Part shown: in pieces, positions 33,258 to 42,010 of the stretch
How positions within the stretch are numbered: the first letter of the stretch is position 1
Layout: every line of letters begins with the position of its first letter
Assembly (NCBI GenBank): GCA_947487955.1
Contig: CANKYV010000011.1
Coordinates: 1 to 46,952 of the forward strand
Length of the DNA: 46,952 nucleotides
Reading direction: 5' to 3'
Origin: Alphaproteobacteria bacterium
Lineage (GTDB): Bacteria > Pseudomonadota > Alphaproteobacteria > Paracaedibacterales > CAITNM01
The notes under the pieces: generated by a model
The model's database searches: none
Told to the model about the DNA's origin: nothing
The model's input: the letters and a program-made list of their open reading frames with translations, nothing else
Program-made: the position numbers and the translations under genes

Positions 33258-33806
33258 TTACTTACTTTTTAAAAATCTCCAAAAGGTTTTTGCATATTGT
33301 AGTCCGGATGCAAGGGTGAATAAGCTGGTTAATGCAATTAAAACAGTTTCACTAAACAAAAGAAGTGAGCTAACGCTTGTGGTTTGTAGTCGATAAGTAA
33401 CAACTAAAATACATAGTATTTGTAAAAATGTATTAATTTTGCTGGCTTTGGTTGGTGATAAATTGTTTTTACGAATTGTTTGCATCATTGAAAGACCTCC
33501 AATGGTGATCAACACGTCTCGAGAGAGACATAAAATTACGAAAGCTAGCGGTAGGGCCTTTAAATAGCCAAGCGTTGCAAATATTGCAATCATCAGAGTT
33601 TTATCAGCTATAGGATCGAATATCTTACCAAATAGTGATTCTTGATTAAATTTGCGAGCAAAAAAACCATCTAACCAGTCGGTAGCACCTAAAGTCAGCA
33701 TAACCCAGAAAGCTAAAAGGTAGTCATGAGTAAAATACAGATAAATAAGTACCGGCGTGCCAAAAAAGCGAACGCCGGTAAGGGTATTTGGAAGATTAAC
33801 TAACAA
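33258..33806 (-). CDS. pgsA: CDP-diacylglycerol-glycerol-3-phosphate 3-phosphatidyltransferase
   Basis: PgsA makes phosphatidylglycerol phosphate, the precursor of the PG used by Lgt. The CDP-alcohol phosphotransferase motif is complete: [11 protein letters not shown]...[10 protein letters not shown] (DG-x2-AR-x8-G-x3-D-x3-D). About five hydrophobic helices follow. The start TTG at 33806 gives the family opening [14 protein letters not shown] and 182 residues; longer upstream starts would run through ndk in another frame. The start overlaps the ndk stop by 11 bases. Confidence 0.92.
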   Translation of the reverse strand: MLVNLPNTLTGVRFFGTPVLIYLYFTHDYLLAFWVMLTLGATDWLDGFFARKFNQESLFGKIFDPIADKTLMIAIFATLGYLKALPLAFVILCLSRDVLITIGGLSMMQTIRKNNLSPTKASKINTFLQILCILVVTYRLQTTSVSSLLLFSETVLIALTSLFTLASGLQYAKTFWRFLKSK

Positions 33807-34218
33807 TTTCCATTTCGCTAAAGAAAAAAGCAATTTCTCTAGCTGCATTTTCCAATGAGTCAGAACCATGTACAGAGTTTGCTTCAATAGATTCTGCAAA
33901 TTCTTGACGGATAGTTCCTTCTTTTGCATTAGCAGGATTTGTAGCCCCCATAATATCACGGTATTTAGCTATAGCATCGTCGCCTTCGAGGACTTGTACA
34001 ACAACAGGGCCACTGATCATGAATTGGCAAAGTTCACCAAAAAACGAACGTTCTGCGTGCACAGCATAAAATGCTTGAGCTTGTGATAAACTCAGGTGTA
34101 AACGTTTTTGGGCAATAATGCGTAAACCACTAGTTTCAATTTTTGCATTAATTTTTCCTGTAATGTTACGACGAGTCGCATCAGGCTTTAAAATAGAAAG
34201 AGTTCTTTGTTTTTCCAT
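33796..34218 (-). CDS. ndk: Nucleoside-diphosphate kinase
   Basis: Ndk balances NTP pools by moving the gamma-phosphate between nucleotides. The 140-residue protein has [17 protein letters not shown] (residues 7-23), the Kpn-loop region [31 protein letters not shown] and the active-site His in NSVHGSDS (His117). All family residues are visible. It is the first gene of an ndk-pgsA pair and is divergent from ruvC. The C terminus extends into the pgsA start. Confidence 0.96.
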   Translation of the reverse strand: MEKQRTLSILKPDATRRNITGKINAKIETSGLRIIAQKRLHLSLSQAQAFYAVHAERSFFGELCQFMISGPVVVQVLEGDDAIAKYRDIMGATNPANAKEGTIRQEFAESIEANSVHGSDSLENAAREIAFFFSEMEIVS

Positions 34219-34301
34219 ACAACTTTATACATATACTTTAGGGTGACTATTCTATGGTATCCGGCTATGGTTTTCAAGGCTGTATAATTGTTGCAAATGG
34301 T

Positions 34302-34802
34302 ATGATTAAGATTTTAGGGCTTGATCCAGGGCTTCAATGCACGGGGTGGGGGATAGTACAGAAAAAAGAAAACTCGCTGAGTTATCTTGCCCATGGCGTA
34401 ATACAAACTAATGCAAAAGCTCCATTAGCTGAAAGATTGAATACACTATATCAAGGAATAATTGAGGTATTAGAGCAATTTCAACCTCATGAAGCAGCTG
34501 TTGAAGAAACCTTTGTAAATCAAAATCCAGCATCTACTTTAAAATTGGGTATGGCAAGAGGTGTGGTTTTATTTACTCCAGCATCATTTGGTCTGAATGT
34601 TTTTGAATACTCAGCTAATAAAGTAAAAAAATCCGTCGTGGGGTCAGGCCATGCGCAGAAATCTCAAGTTTCTCAAATGGTTTCATGGCTTTTACCCACA
34701 ATGCCAAAAAATGTTGTTGATGATGCAGCAGACGCTTTAGCTGTTGCGATTTGCCATGCGCATCATAGAGAGTTAAATCAAAAGCTAATGAATATAAAAT
34801 AA
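34302..34802 (+). CDS. ruvC: Holliday junction resolvase RuvC
   Basis: RuvC cuts Holliday junctions in RuvAB-branch-migrated DNA. The start ATG 34302 gives MIKILGLDPGLQCTGWGIV; an upstream ATG at 34254 would add 16 residues without a family match. The acidic residues are at D7 of LGLDPG, E67-E68 region in AAVEETFVNQNP, and the C-terminal VVDDAADALAVAI. The 166-residue length is normal. ruvA and ruvB are not adjacent, so the usual ruvCAB operon is broken. Divergent from ndk. Confidence 0.95.
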   Translation: MIKILGLDPGLQCTGWGIVQKKENSLSYLAHGVIQTNAKAPLAERLNTLYQGIIEVLEQFQPHEAAVEETFVNQNPASTLKLGMARGVVLFTPASFGLNVFEYSANKVKKSVVGSGHAQKSQVSQMVSWLLPTMPKNVVDDAADALAVAICHAHHRELNQKLMNIK

Positions 34803-34815
34803 CTCAGTTTCTGGC

Positions 34816-34844
34816 TTGGCATTAGCATAATTCTCGCTTACTGT
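34816..34844 (+). promoter_or_regulatory. Candidate promoter for 4-hydroxyphenylpyruvate dioxygenase
   Basis: TTGGCA (34816-34821), a 17-base spacer and TACTGT (34839-34844), 36 bases before the ATG. A good ribosome site (AGGAG, 7 bases before ATG) follows. Both promoter boxes are partial matches. Confidence 0.4.
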
Positions 34845-34880
34845 TAATAAATTTAAGAAAAATCAACACTAGGAGCGTCT

Positions 34881-35975
34881 ATGTCTTTTGCGGTGAAAGA
34901 ATTATCAATTCAGGGTGAGGATCCTTTATCTAACCCTATGCAAACTGATGGATTTGAATTTGTAGAATTTGCAAGTCCTCATGATGATAATAGTTTAGAA
35001 AATACTTTTGAGTCCCTTGGATTTTCACTTGTTGCAAAGCATCGTTCAAAAAACGTGTTTTTATATCGCCAAGGACATATTAATTTTGTTGTGAATAAAC
35101 AGCCAGGGTCTTTTGCGGCAGATTTTGCTGCAGTTCATGGACCATCGGCTTGTGCAATGGCAATACGTGTTAAAGATTCCGAACTCGCATTAAATAGAGC
35201 TATTTCTTTAGGGGCAAGGCCTTACAAATCAGAAATTAAACAAGGAGAATTGGCTATCCCAGCAATTTATGGAGTAGGGGATAGTTTAATTTTTTTCGTC
35301 GATCGTTATGATTCAAAAACAATTTATGACTATGACTTTGAGTTTTTTCCAGGCGCTCAGAAGCATCCAAAAGGCTATGGATTAGAAATTATTGACCATT
35401 TGACCAATAATGTTCATCAAGGGCAAATGACTAAATGGGCTGGATTTTATGAGAAAATATTCAACTTCCGCGAAATAAAATACTTCCATATTACTGGGCA
35501 AAAAACTGGTTTGCTAAGCCGTGCGATGACAAGTCCTTGTGGAAAAATTCGCATACCTATTAATGAGCCAACAGAAGATTCTTCGCAAATAGCAGAATAT
35601 CTTCGTGAATATAAAGGTGAAGGTATTCAACATATTGCTTTGACAACAAAAAGTATCAGTAAGACCGTTGATTCAATTGGGCAAAAAGGCATTAATTTCC
35701 TAGATATTAGTAATACATACTATGATGTGGTGCGTGAGCGTTTCCCAACGTTAGAGCTTGACTATGAAACCTTATCAAAATATAAAATTTTGATTGATGG
35801 TGAAGTTGATGGAGACCGTAAAGAGTTACTGTATCAAATTTTTACTGAAACAGTGATTGGGCCTATCTTCTTTGAAATTATTCAGCGTGAAGGCCACGAT
35901 GGTTTTGGTGAAGGTAATTTCTCGGCATTGTTTGAAACAATGGAGCGTGATCAAGAAAAACGGGGCGTTTTGTAA
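34881..35975 (+). CDS. hppD: 4-hydroxyphenylpyruvate dioxygenase
   Basis: Converts 4-hydroxyphenylpyruvate (from tyrosine) to homogentisate with iron and oxygen. Two glyoxalase-type modules. The three iron ligands are placed: His173 in GLEIIDHLT, His251 in GIQHIAL and Glu332 in FFEIIQREGHDGFGEGN. Length 364 is normal. It has its own candidate promoter and a strong terminator, so it is a single transcription unit. No homogentisate dioxygenase or other tyrosine breakdown gene is in view; a possible aromatic amino-acid permease lies at 42011. Homogentisate could go to further breakdown or be exported and oxidised to pigment, as in Legionella. Confidence 0.95.
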   Translation: MSFAVKELSIQGEDPLSNPMQTDGFEFVEFASPHDDNSLENTFESLGFSLVAKHRSKNVFLYRQGHINFVVNKQPGSFAADFAAVHGPSACAMAIRVKDSELALNRAISLGARPYKSEIKQGELAIPAIYGVGDSLIFFVDRYDSKTIYDYDFEFFPGAQKHPKGYGLEIIDHLTNNVHQGQMTKWAGFYEKIFNFREIKYFHITGQKTGLLSRAMTSPCGKIRIPINEPTEDSSQIAEYLREYKGEGIQHIALTTKSISKTVDSIGQKGINFLDISNTYYDVVRERFPTLELDYETLSKYKILIDGEVDGDRKELLYQIFTETVIGPIFFEIIQREGHDGFGEGNFSALFETMERDQEKRGVL

Positions 35976-35997
35976 AATATTTTTTGTGTAGAAATTG

Positions 35998-36024
35998 AAA
36001 AACCCACCATAAGGTGGGTTTTTT
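35998..36024. terminator. Bidirectional Rho-independent terminator
   Basis: AAAAACCCACC (35998-36008) and GGTGGGTTTTT (36013-36023) form a perfect 11-bp hairpin with loop ATAA. The A- and T-tracts let it end transcription from both hppD and the convergent gene at 36034. Confidence 0.92.
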
Positions 36025-36033
36025 GTTGTTCTA

Positions 36034-37281
36034 TTAGTGTACTGAAATAGGGTACTGTGCAAAGACTTGTTGAGCTGTTCTTGCTCCATTAACAATACAT
36101 TGCAATGCTGCTCTTTCTAAATAGAGAGAAGCGTAATATTCTTGAATGGGTATTATTTTGTACTTTTCAATAGCTGCTTTTAAGGCTGGGTTAATCTCTA
36201 AAACAGGAATGCTTTTAGCACGCAGTTTAATTACTTCTTCGTCTTTCTCACTTAGTTGATGCGCTTGTAAAACAGTTATTACTTGGCGATTGCCAGAAGA
36301 TGTTATTTTCTGTAGTTCTTTATTTAGCTTTTCAATAGCTTCTTGAAGGTCTTGAATTTTTGCAAAAGGTGAATGCATATGGGCTAAAAAAGCTGCTTCT
36401 GGTTCGCTTATTTTGTCTAAAAACTTTGTAGCATTTGATACGTTATCAATACTCCATTTTACACGCCCAGAACCATAAAATGGAAGGTCAGGAGTTGTTG
36501 GTGGTAGTAGCGCTAATATAAAAGCATCTAGATTATTAAAGCAATAATTTATAAACGCTTGTATATTAAAATCTACGATACCAGCATCAAGGATTGCTCC
36601 CTTTACCTCTGGTGACATAGGATAATCTATTACTGAATTATATTCCCCTGCTATGACTAGTTCTTTCATTAATTTTAGCCCTTCTCTTCCTTTGAAAAGA
36701 TCACTATAGAAATTTAGGAAAGATGGAGGCAATCCACCTGGGATGATTCCTTCTAGTGTTACTTGAGAATGTCTAATATCTAGGGGAGGAACTTGAGTTT
36801 GGTTTCTATTTTCTTCAAGAATATTTTCTAACTGAGTATTTGTAATTCTAAGTTTTTCAGAAACAGAAAAAGGTAGTTTTTCTGTTAAGAGCTTGTTGTC
36901 TTTTGTAATTCTAAAAATTTGGCAGAAAATTTCATCCAAAAAACGAGTCATTACGTCACGTTCAGGATGGCTTACTATCATGCCAGATATTCTTTTCTCC
37001 AAGTAGTCTGTTACACCAGGGATGCTATCAATTTCCCAACGAAAGGAGCGACCTTCAGCATTACAAGAGAAATAATGCTTATGTTCTTTTGCATCTAAAA
37101 ATTGCTGAGGATTATTCAAAACATACCTAATAATATTTCGACATGGATCTGTCATTTCTCCTGCATAAAAATCAGCTACTGTTCTGTCGTGTGCTTGGGC
37201 GTAGCTTTCATGCTGAGCACAAAATAACAGCGAGTGCGACAAAATGATGCCTAAAATAAGCATTTTTAAATTCTTTTTCAT
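36034..37281 (-). CDS. Secreted protein of unknown function
   Basis: A 415-residue protein with signal peptide (MLILGIILSHSLLFCA, cut near residue 22) and a good ribosome site (AGGAAAATTTT before ATG). The chain is mostly helical, with a segment rich in polar and aromatic residues (FSCNAEGRSFRWEIDS). Residues about 320-345 form a short coiled coil (KIQDLQEAIEKLNKELQKIT). No known domain is recognised. It ends at the bidirectional terminator shared with hppD, so it is monocistronic. Confidence 0.72.
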   Translation of the reverse strand: MKKNLKMLILGIILSHSLLFCAQHESYAQAHDRTVADFYAGEMTDPCRNIIRYVLNNPQQFLDAKEHKHYFSCNAEGRSFRWEIDSIPGVTDYLEKRISGMIVSHPERDVMTRFLDEIFCQIFRITKDNKLLTEKLPFSVSEKLRITNTQLENILEENRNQTQVPPLDIRHSQVTLEGIIPGGLPPSFLNFYSDLFKGREGLKLMKELVIAGEYNSVIDYPMSPEVKGAILDAGIVDFNIQAFINYCFNNLDAFILALLPPTTPDLPFYGSGRVKWSIDNVSNATKFLDKISEPEAAFLAHMHSPFAKIQDLQEAIEKLNKELQKITSSGNRQVITVLQAHQLSEKDEEVIKLRAKSIPVLEINPALKAAIEKYKIIPIQEYYASLYLERAALQCIVNGARTAQQVFAQYPISVH

Positions 37282-37366
37282 AAAATTTTCCTAAATATTT
37301 AATAGTCTTAAATAACGAGCTTTACTAACCAATGTCAATCACTTGCTGTGAAATATTTTTAACGGA

Positions 37367-37612
37367 TTAATCCTTTACAGGCTGTGACTTTGCCTTAGAA
37401 GGAGCTGCATGAAAGGGGTGTTTTTTAGGGGTCGATTCAACGTATTCTGAGTCAGTATATTTTTTTACTTCGTCAATTATTAAATCATTCCATAGTGTTT
37501 GGGCTTGTTTAATCGCTTTTGCTAAAAATCTGGCAACAACTGGAATATCTTCAGGCTTTAAAAGAACAACGGCAAGCAGAGCTAAAAGTATCCATTCAGA
37601 ATTAGGCAGCAT
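37367..37612 (-). CDS. TatA/TatB-like twin-arginine translocase subunit
   Basis: Tat subunits export folded proteins with twin-Arg signals. The 81-residue protein has an N-terminal membrane helix (EWILLALLAVVLL), the hinge KPEDIPVVARFLAKAI (the family's GPKDLPKVLRxLGK) and a Lys-rich amphipathic helix. It is too short to tell TatA from TatB; the absence of FG and the use of KPED suggest TatB or an atypical TatA. tatC is not adjacent. The start overlaps the stop region of ddpX by 11 bases, so the genes are coupled. Confidence 0.75.
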   Translation of the reverse strand: MLPNSEWILLALLAVVLLKPEDIPVVARFLAKAIKQAQTLWNDLIIDEVKKYTDSEYVESTPKKHPFHAAPSKAKSQPVKD

Positions 37613-38183
37613 TGCACAATCCCATGATTCCGTAATCTTCTTCGATAAGAGGATAATCTCTTGGTGAAAATAGCTGATAATGCCACCACTCGTTATTATA
37701 AAAATCCCAGCCTGCGCTCATCATGATACCTAGTAGCATGTAACGGTTGCGTGCGATTTCTGGGGGTAAAACTGCACTATGGTGAGAATCATCCGTGAAA
37801 TCATCAAATGGTGTGCCCATATCGAGCTCATAGTTTTTCATATTGAGTTCTTGTCCACTTGCTTTATCAACTAATGTTAAATCAATCGCAACACCACGAG
37901 TGTGGTTTGAACCTTTCTGAGGATCTGCTACGTACATAGGGTTAGGGCAAAAATCCCATAAAGCTTGGGCTGCTTGTTTTGGCCTAAAGGTGTCAAAAAT
38001 TTTAAGTTGATACCCTTGTCGATCAGCAAGAAGAATAGCTTTTTCAAATAAGGGCATAGCCTTTTCATGCAAAAAACAACGCGCATTTTTATAAATGACT
38101 TTGCCGGTAAAATTTTTATCTGTTGCGTAAAGCAGTTCCAAAATAACAGGGTGTGATGTTTGAGTAATTTCGATTAGGGACAT
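37602..38183 (-). CDS. ddpX: D-alanyl-D-alanine dipeptidase (M15D, DdpX/VanX family)
   Basis: Hydrolyses the D-Ala-D-Ala dipeptide, usually for recycling cell-wall alanine. The zinc-binding residues are placed: His94 and Asp101 in GSNHTRGVAIDL, His168 in EWWHYQ, with catalytic Glu165; Arg67 in DTFRP is the stabilising residue. The 193-residue length is normal. There is no signal peptide, so it acts in the cytoplasm like VanX. Upstream partner of the Tat gene in one operon. Confidence 0.92.
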   Translation of the reverse strand: MSLIEITQTSHPVILELLYATDKNFTGKVIYKNARCFLHEKAMPLFEKAILLADRQGYQLKIFDTFRPKQAAQALWDFCPNPMYVADPQKGSNHTRGVAIDLTLVDKASGQELNMKNYELDMGTPFDDFTDDSHHSAVLPPEIARNRYMLLGIMMSAGWDFYNNEWWHYQLFSPRDYPLIEEDYGIMGLCNAA

Positions 38184-38248
38184 TTTAATTGTTCCTTTAC
38201 AAATACTAGCTTAGACTATCAGAAAACAAAGACAGAGTTTAGTGAAAA

Positions 38249-38884
38249 ATGTCTGATTTTTTATGGCAATCGTTTGTTACATTATTGGTGATTATTGACC
38301 CATTTGTGGTTGTGCCTATTTTTATTGGTTTAACGCGAACTGACTCGTTGCTGCAGCGTGAAAAAATTGCCAGAAAAACGTGTATTATTGCCATAATTTT
38401 ACTGATTTTCTTTGCTATAGCTGGGGATCGCTTACTGGATGTGATGGGGATTTCTCAGCCGGCGTTTCGTATTGCTGGTGGATTTTTGCTGCTACTAGCC
38501 GGTATTGAAATGGTTATGGCTAAATCAACAGGTTCGCGTACTCCTACAAATGATGAGGAAAAAGAAGCGACTGATCGTGAAGATATTTCAGTGTTTCCTT
38601 TGGCGATTCCTCTTATTGCAGGTCCTGGCGCTATGACATCCATGGTAGTGCTTATGCGTGAGGCTGAACATCATGGTTTTACAGCGGAAATCAGCGTGAT
38701 TTTCATTGCTGTTTTTGTGCTTCTTCTTACCTATATAGCGATGCGTATGGGAGAAAAATTGATGAAATTACTAGGTGTTACTGGCATGAACGTGCTAACT
38801 CGTGTGTTTGGCGTTATTGTGGCGGCACTTGCGACGCAGCACATTGTACATGGAGTAACAGCTGTAGTGAAGGGGATGCGGTAG
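38249..38884 (+). CDS. MarC-family integral membrane protein
   Basis: Six predicted membrane helices in 211 residues. Family signatures: VIIDPFVVVPIFIGLT near the N terminus, GISQPAFRIAGGFLLLLAGIEM, and FPLAIPLIAGPGAMTSMVVLM in the middle. The function of MarC proteins is not established, despite the name. A charged cytoplasmic loop (NDEEKEATDREDIS) separates the halves. Divergent from ddpX with 65 bases between starts. Confidence 0.9.
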   Translation: MSDFLWQSFVTLLVIIDPFVVVPIFIGLTRTDSLLQREKIARKTCIIAIILLIFFAIAGDRLLDVMGISQPAFRIAGGFLLLLAGIEMVMAKSTGSRTPTNDEEKEATDREDISVFPLAIPLIAGPGAMTSMVVLMREAEHHGFTAEISVIFIAVFVLLLTYIAMRMGEKLMKLLGVTGMNVLTRVFGVIVAALATQHIVHGVTAVVKGMR

Positions 38885-38932
38885 GCAATTTTTGCGCCTG
38901 TAAGTCTCAGTTTTTAACGGTTTTTTGAGTAA

Positions 38933-38959
38933 TGACTAAATTTAGTCAATGACCATTGA
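38933..38959. promoter_or_regulatory. Adjacent perfect and interrupted palindromes
   Basis: TGACTAAATTTAGTCA (38933-38948) is a perfect 16-bp palindrome, followed without break by TCAATGACCATTGA (arms TCAATG and CATTGA). They lie between the convergent marC and znuB ends, not in front of a gene, so an operator role is doubtful. No T-tract follows, so a terminator is also unlikely. Confidence 0.35.
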
Positions 38960-39052
38960 CCAAATTTAAAAAATTGCTTGAACTTATTTCTGTATAAGGG
39001 ATTCTGGGGTTCATAGTTGTATAAAAAAGAGTTACTTAAAAGGAAAAAAGCC

Positions 39053-39901
39053 CTAACCCTGCTTTCTCATCGACAATGCGTAAACCCCCAAGCACTGAAC
39101 ACCAAGGCATAAAATGATTGAAGGGCCAGAGGGTAGGTCAACGTGATATGATAATAGTAGCCCAACATAGCATCCTAAAAATCCAAGCAATGAGCTTACT
39201 TTAAAAATCTGCCGATAATGCCTACATAACATTCTGCCTGTTATAGCTGGTAGCATCATCAATCCTAGGGCCAAAAGTGTTCCTATAGCTTGATAACTTG
39301 CAACAAGGTTGCTAACGACAAGGGTTAGAAAGCTGAACATTAACAGCTTATGGTGATAACCGGCGACCTGGAAAAGCAAAGGGTCAAAACAATACATTAA
39401 CAGTAATTTTCGAAAATGAGCAAGGAATGCAATTGTGATTAGGCATACCAAAGCTATTAGAGAAAGAGTCGTTGAATCCACGCTCAAAACGCTGCCAAAT
39501 AACAAATGTAACACGTTAGTATTTGTTCCATGATGGAACAAAATAAGAACGCCCAGAGCAAGTGACAAGCTATAAATTACAGTGAAGCTAGCATCTTCAG
39601 GAATAATAGAGCGAGCGCTTAACCTATTGGAAATGAATGCCACTATTAAGCCAGCAATGATTCCTCCTATAAATAGAGGAACAGGGCTCATTCCAAAGAA
39701 AATAGCTGCTACTGCAATGCCTGGTAATATGCCATGAGCAAGGCTATCGCCTACAAGGCTTAACCCGCGTAATAGTAAAAAAACGCCCAATGGAACGGCT
39801 GACAAAGACAACAAAAAACAGCTTAATAATGCTTTTTGCATAAAAATGTATTCAGTAAAGGGAGCAACGAAAAAATTCCATAAAAATTGCATGAATATCA
39901 T
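39053..39901 (-). CDS. znuB: Zinc/manganese ABC transporter permease
   Basis: A 282-residue membrane protein with eight to nine hydrophobic helices, typical of the ABC-3 family for zinc, manganese or iron. Signatures: PLGVFLLLRGLSLVGDSLAHG (coupling region, residues about 37-57), SLALGVLILFHHGTNTNVLH and VASYQAIGTLLALGLMMLPA. It overlaps the ATPase gene stop by 4 bases, so they are co-translated. No periplasmic binding-protein gene (znuA type) is next to them. The metal cannot be decided from the sequence. Confidence 0.88.
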   Translation of the reverse strand: MIFMQFLWNFFVAPFTEYIFMQKALLSCFLLSLSAVPLGVFLLLRGLSLVGDSLAHGILPGIAVAAIFFGMSPVPLFIGGIIAGLIVAFISNRLSARSIIPEDASFTVIYSLSLALGVLILFHHGTNTNVLHLLFGSVLSVDSTTLSLIALVCLITIAFLAHFRKLLLMYCFDPLLFQVAGYHHKLLMFSFLTLVVSNLVASYQAIGTLLALGLMMLPAITGRMLCRHYRQIFKVSSLLGFLGCYVGLLLSYHVDLPSGPSIILCLGVQCLGVYALSMRKQG

Positions 39902-40551
39902 TGCTCCTTCTCTATCAAGTTTTGATTGCGATAGAGATTAAACAGGCCATTTTTGCCTTCAATGATTATTGGTACGTTGGTATTAACAAAGTGCCAATCA
40001 TGAATAGCGATTAGAATGGTTTTTCCTTTTTCATGTAAATCATTCAAAACGTTAGCAAGATCATAAATTGTTTCTTCATCGATGCCATTGAAAGGTTCAT
40101 CAAGTAGTAGTAAATCAGGATTTTGCAATAGAAGCCTGGCAAATAATACGCGTTGAAACTGTCCTCCGCTAAGGTCTTGAATGGGGCAATCTAGTGGAGT
40201 GGAAAGCTTCACCGAATTAAGTGCTTTTTGTAAGTCATTAGCGTTAGTAATTTTTGAATTAACATATCGGCTCATCTTTAGAACATCGCCAATAGAAATG
40301 GGAAAAGCTCTGTTAAAGGAGCCATTTTGCGGAAGATAGGCAACACTTTTGAAGGGCTGATGGACGCTCCCTTTTGAAGGAGATATAAGACCGGCCACTA
40401 GCTTTAAAAGAGTCGATTTACCAGAACCATTTTCTCCTATGATGGCACAATAAGAGCCAGTAGGGATGGTAAAGTTTACATCTTTTAAAACAGGTTTCCC
40501 TGGGTGGTACTCAGCTTCGAGATGCTCAAATATTAAATAGGAATGTCTCAT
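39898..40551 (-). CDS. znuC: Metal ABC transporter ATP-binding protein
   Basis: Powers the permease encoded directly downstream. Motifs: Walker A IIGENGSGKSTLLKLVAG, Q-loop AYLPQNG, ABC signature LSGGQFQRVLFARLLL, Walker B LLLLDEPFNGID and switch His in IAIHDWHF. The ATG at 40551 is chosen, giving 217 residues. A GTG at 40587 would add a leader of 12 residues with no ribosome site. The extra Asp/Trp after the switch His (HDWHF) is less common. Likely zinc or manganese uptake, from its partner. Confidence 0.9.
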   Translation of the reverse strand: MRHSYLIFEHLEAEYHPGKPVLKDVNFTIPTGSYCAIIGENGSGKSTLLKLVAGLISPSKGSVHQPFKSVAYLPQNGSFNRAFPISIGDVLKMSRYVNSKITNANDLQKALNSVKLSTPLDCPIQDLSGGQFQRVLFARLLLQNPDLLLLDEPFNGIDEETIYDLANVLNDLHEKGKTILIAIHDWHFVNTNVPIIIEGKNGLFNLYRNQNLIEKEQ

Positions 40552-40689
40552 GATTTGTACAATAGCATGAGTTATCAAATTGCACACGGAACAAATTTTC
40601 TTTATTTTAGGAAATATAATTTCTTGTTCATGAAATATTAATACTTTTAATAGATTCTAAAAGTACTGATGTAATATTGGTGCTCTCAG

Positions 40690-41763
40690 ATGAGATTTTT
40701 AATTTTCAGTCTTTTAAGCATCGTTCTTAATTTATATGCTGTCTATTCTGATCCAGAGCTTTTGAACTTAGATATAGCTTCGAATAGAGTAAGTGGAATT
40801 CAGGCATCAGCAAGGCCTTCAGCGTTGTTATGGAAAAAATTTGATGATTTTTTAAAAGATCCTGATTTTTCACAAAGAAGTGTGCCTTATTGCTTAGATG
40901 ACAAATTTCCAGAAGTTTCACAATTTCTACCTTGGATGAATAGTCAAAAACTGATTCAAACGGCGTGTCACTTGAAACACTTACATTATTTAACAAACAC
41001 ATTAAAAGAAGCATTTGAAAATCTCTTTTTTTTGTTGGAACTTTCCATTAATGAGTTGAATCCTGAAGAAATAGGCCGACTATGGGGATGTATTTCTGGA
41101 TGTGGTTACGGTTTACCAAAAAGTTTTCTTGAAAAACTTGAACAACATACGATACTGAGAAGCAATCATTTTAATGATTCTTTGATATTATCTACGCTTC
41201 CGCACATATCAGCATTACCAGAAGGAAGAGCTTTTAATCGTTTCGTGCAGCTTTTTTCAGCAATTGAAGATTTATCAAACCCTAATGATATTCACAACTA
41301 TATATTTTTAAAAACCTATCTTACAGAGGTGAGAGATGCATCTATTGTGCCGTCAAGGGAAATGCGATCTGCTCTTAAGCGTTACCGAAATAATGCTGAA
41401 TACGCAGTGAAAACTAGCGCTGCACAACGCCAAGTTACTCGTTTTTTGCAGAGATTCGATTCAGATTTTTCTAGTGAAGTTCTTTATATGGATTTGGATA
41501 TGTGCTTAGACATTGCTCATATTGACGAAAAAATAGCAGTTGATATGGATGGTCAGCATCATTACAAAGAAAATGTTTCATCGACAACATATATCAGAAG
41601 GCCTTTAGATTTGATGCGTGATGCGCTTTTGCTAAAGCGAGGATGGAAAGTGTATCGTATAAGGCCAGATGAATGGGATAGTTTTAAGGCGGATTTTTCT
41701 TCAAAAATGCATGAGCAAAATACTCTTGATACCTTTTATAGGCTGTATGCTGTTAATTTTTGA
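40690..41763 (+). CDS. Secreted protein with C-terminal RAP domain
   Basis: A 357-residue protein with signal peptide (FLIFSLLSIVLNLYAVYS). Residues about 275-340 carry a RAP domain: EKIAVDMDGQHHYKENV, then TYIRRPLDLMRDALLLKRGW and KVYRIRPDEWDSF. RAP domains are a nuclease-like fold found mainly in eukaryotic organelle RNA-binding proteins such as the FASTK and OPR families, with scattered bacterial members. The central 150 residues are helical pairs (NELNPEEIGRLWGCISGCGYG) like FAST/OPR repeats. A DUF559-type endonuclease is the alternative reading of the end. A secreted RAP protein suggests action on host RNA or organelles, by inference. Confidence 0.72.
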   Translation: MRFLIFSLLSIVLNLYAVYSDPELLNLDIASNRVSGIQASARPSALLWKKFDDFLKDPDFSQRSVPYCLDDKFPEVSQFLPWMNSQKLIQTACHLKHLHYLTNTLKEAFENLFFLLELSINELNPEEIGRLWGCISGCGYGLPKSFLEKLEQHTILRSNHFNDSLILSTLPHISALPEGRAFNRFVQLFSAIEDLSNPNDIHNYIFLKTYLTEVRDASIVPSREMRSALKRYRNNAEYAVKTSAAQRQVTRFLQRFDSDFSSEVLYMDLDMCLDIAHIDEKIAVDMDGQHHYKENVSSTTYIRRPLDLMRDALLLKRGWKVYRIRPDEWDSFKADFSSKMHEQNTLDTFYRLYAVNF

Positions 41764-42010
41764 CAAAGGTCGTCTAGGCAGCGTAAAATGGGATTTATGA
41801 TTACAGAAAAAACAATGAGTGTCGAACGTATTAGCTTTCATGAAGATAAGCTATTGTGTGCTGTTTTTTTATTCTTTTTTCGATTTCGCCCTTTCGGGTG
41901 GATGGTGAATTTTTCTTAAATAATTATTGTTAAATTATTTGATCCGCATTTTTTAAAACAGCGATCTTAGTTTATGTATTACCAATTCTCAAAATGTTTG
42001 GAGAAAATTT

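Noticed and set aside
41788-41919. 43-codon frame between the RAP gene and the aromatic permease.
   Set aside because: No ribosome site, no homologue recognised, Phe-rich end typical of T-rich DNA; likely chance. The remainder of this 247-base gap shows only a weak CCCTTTCGGG hairpin.
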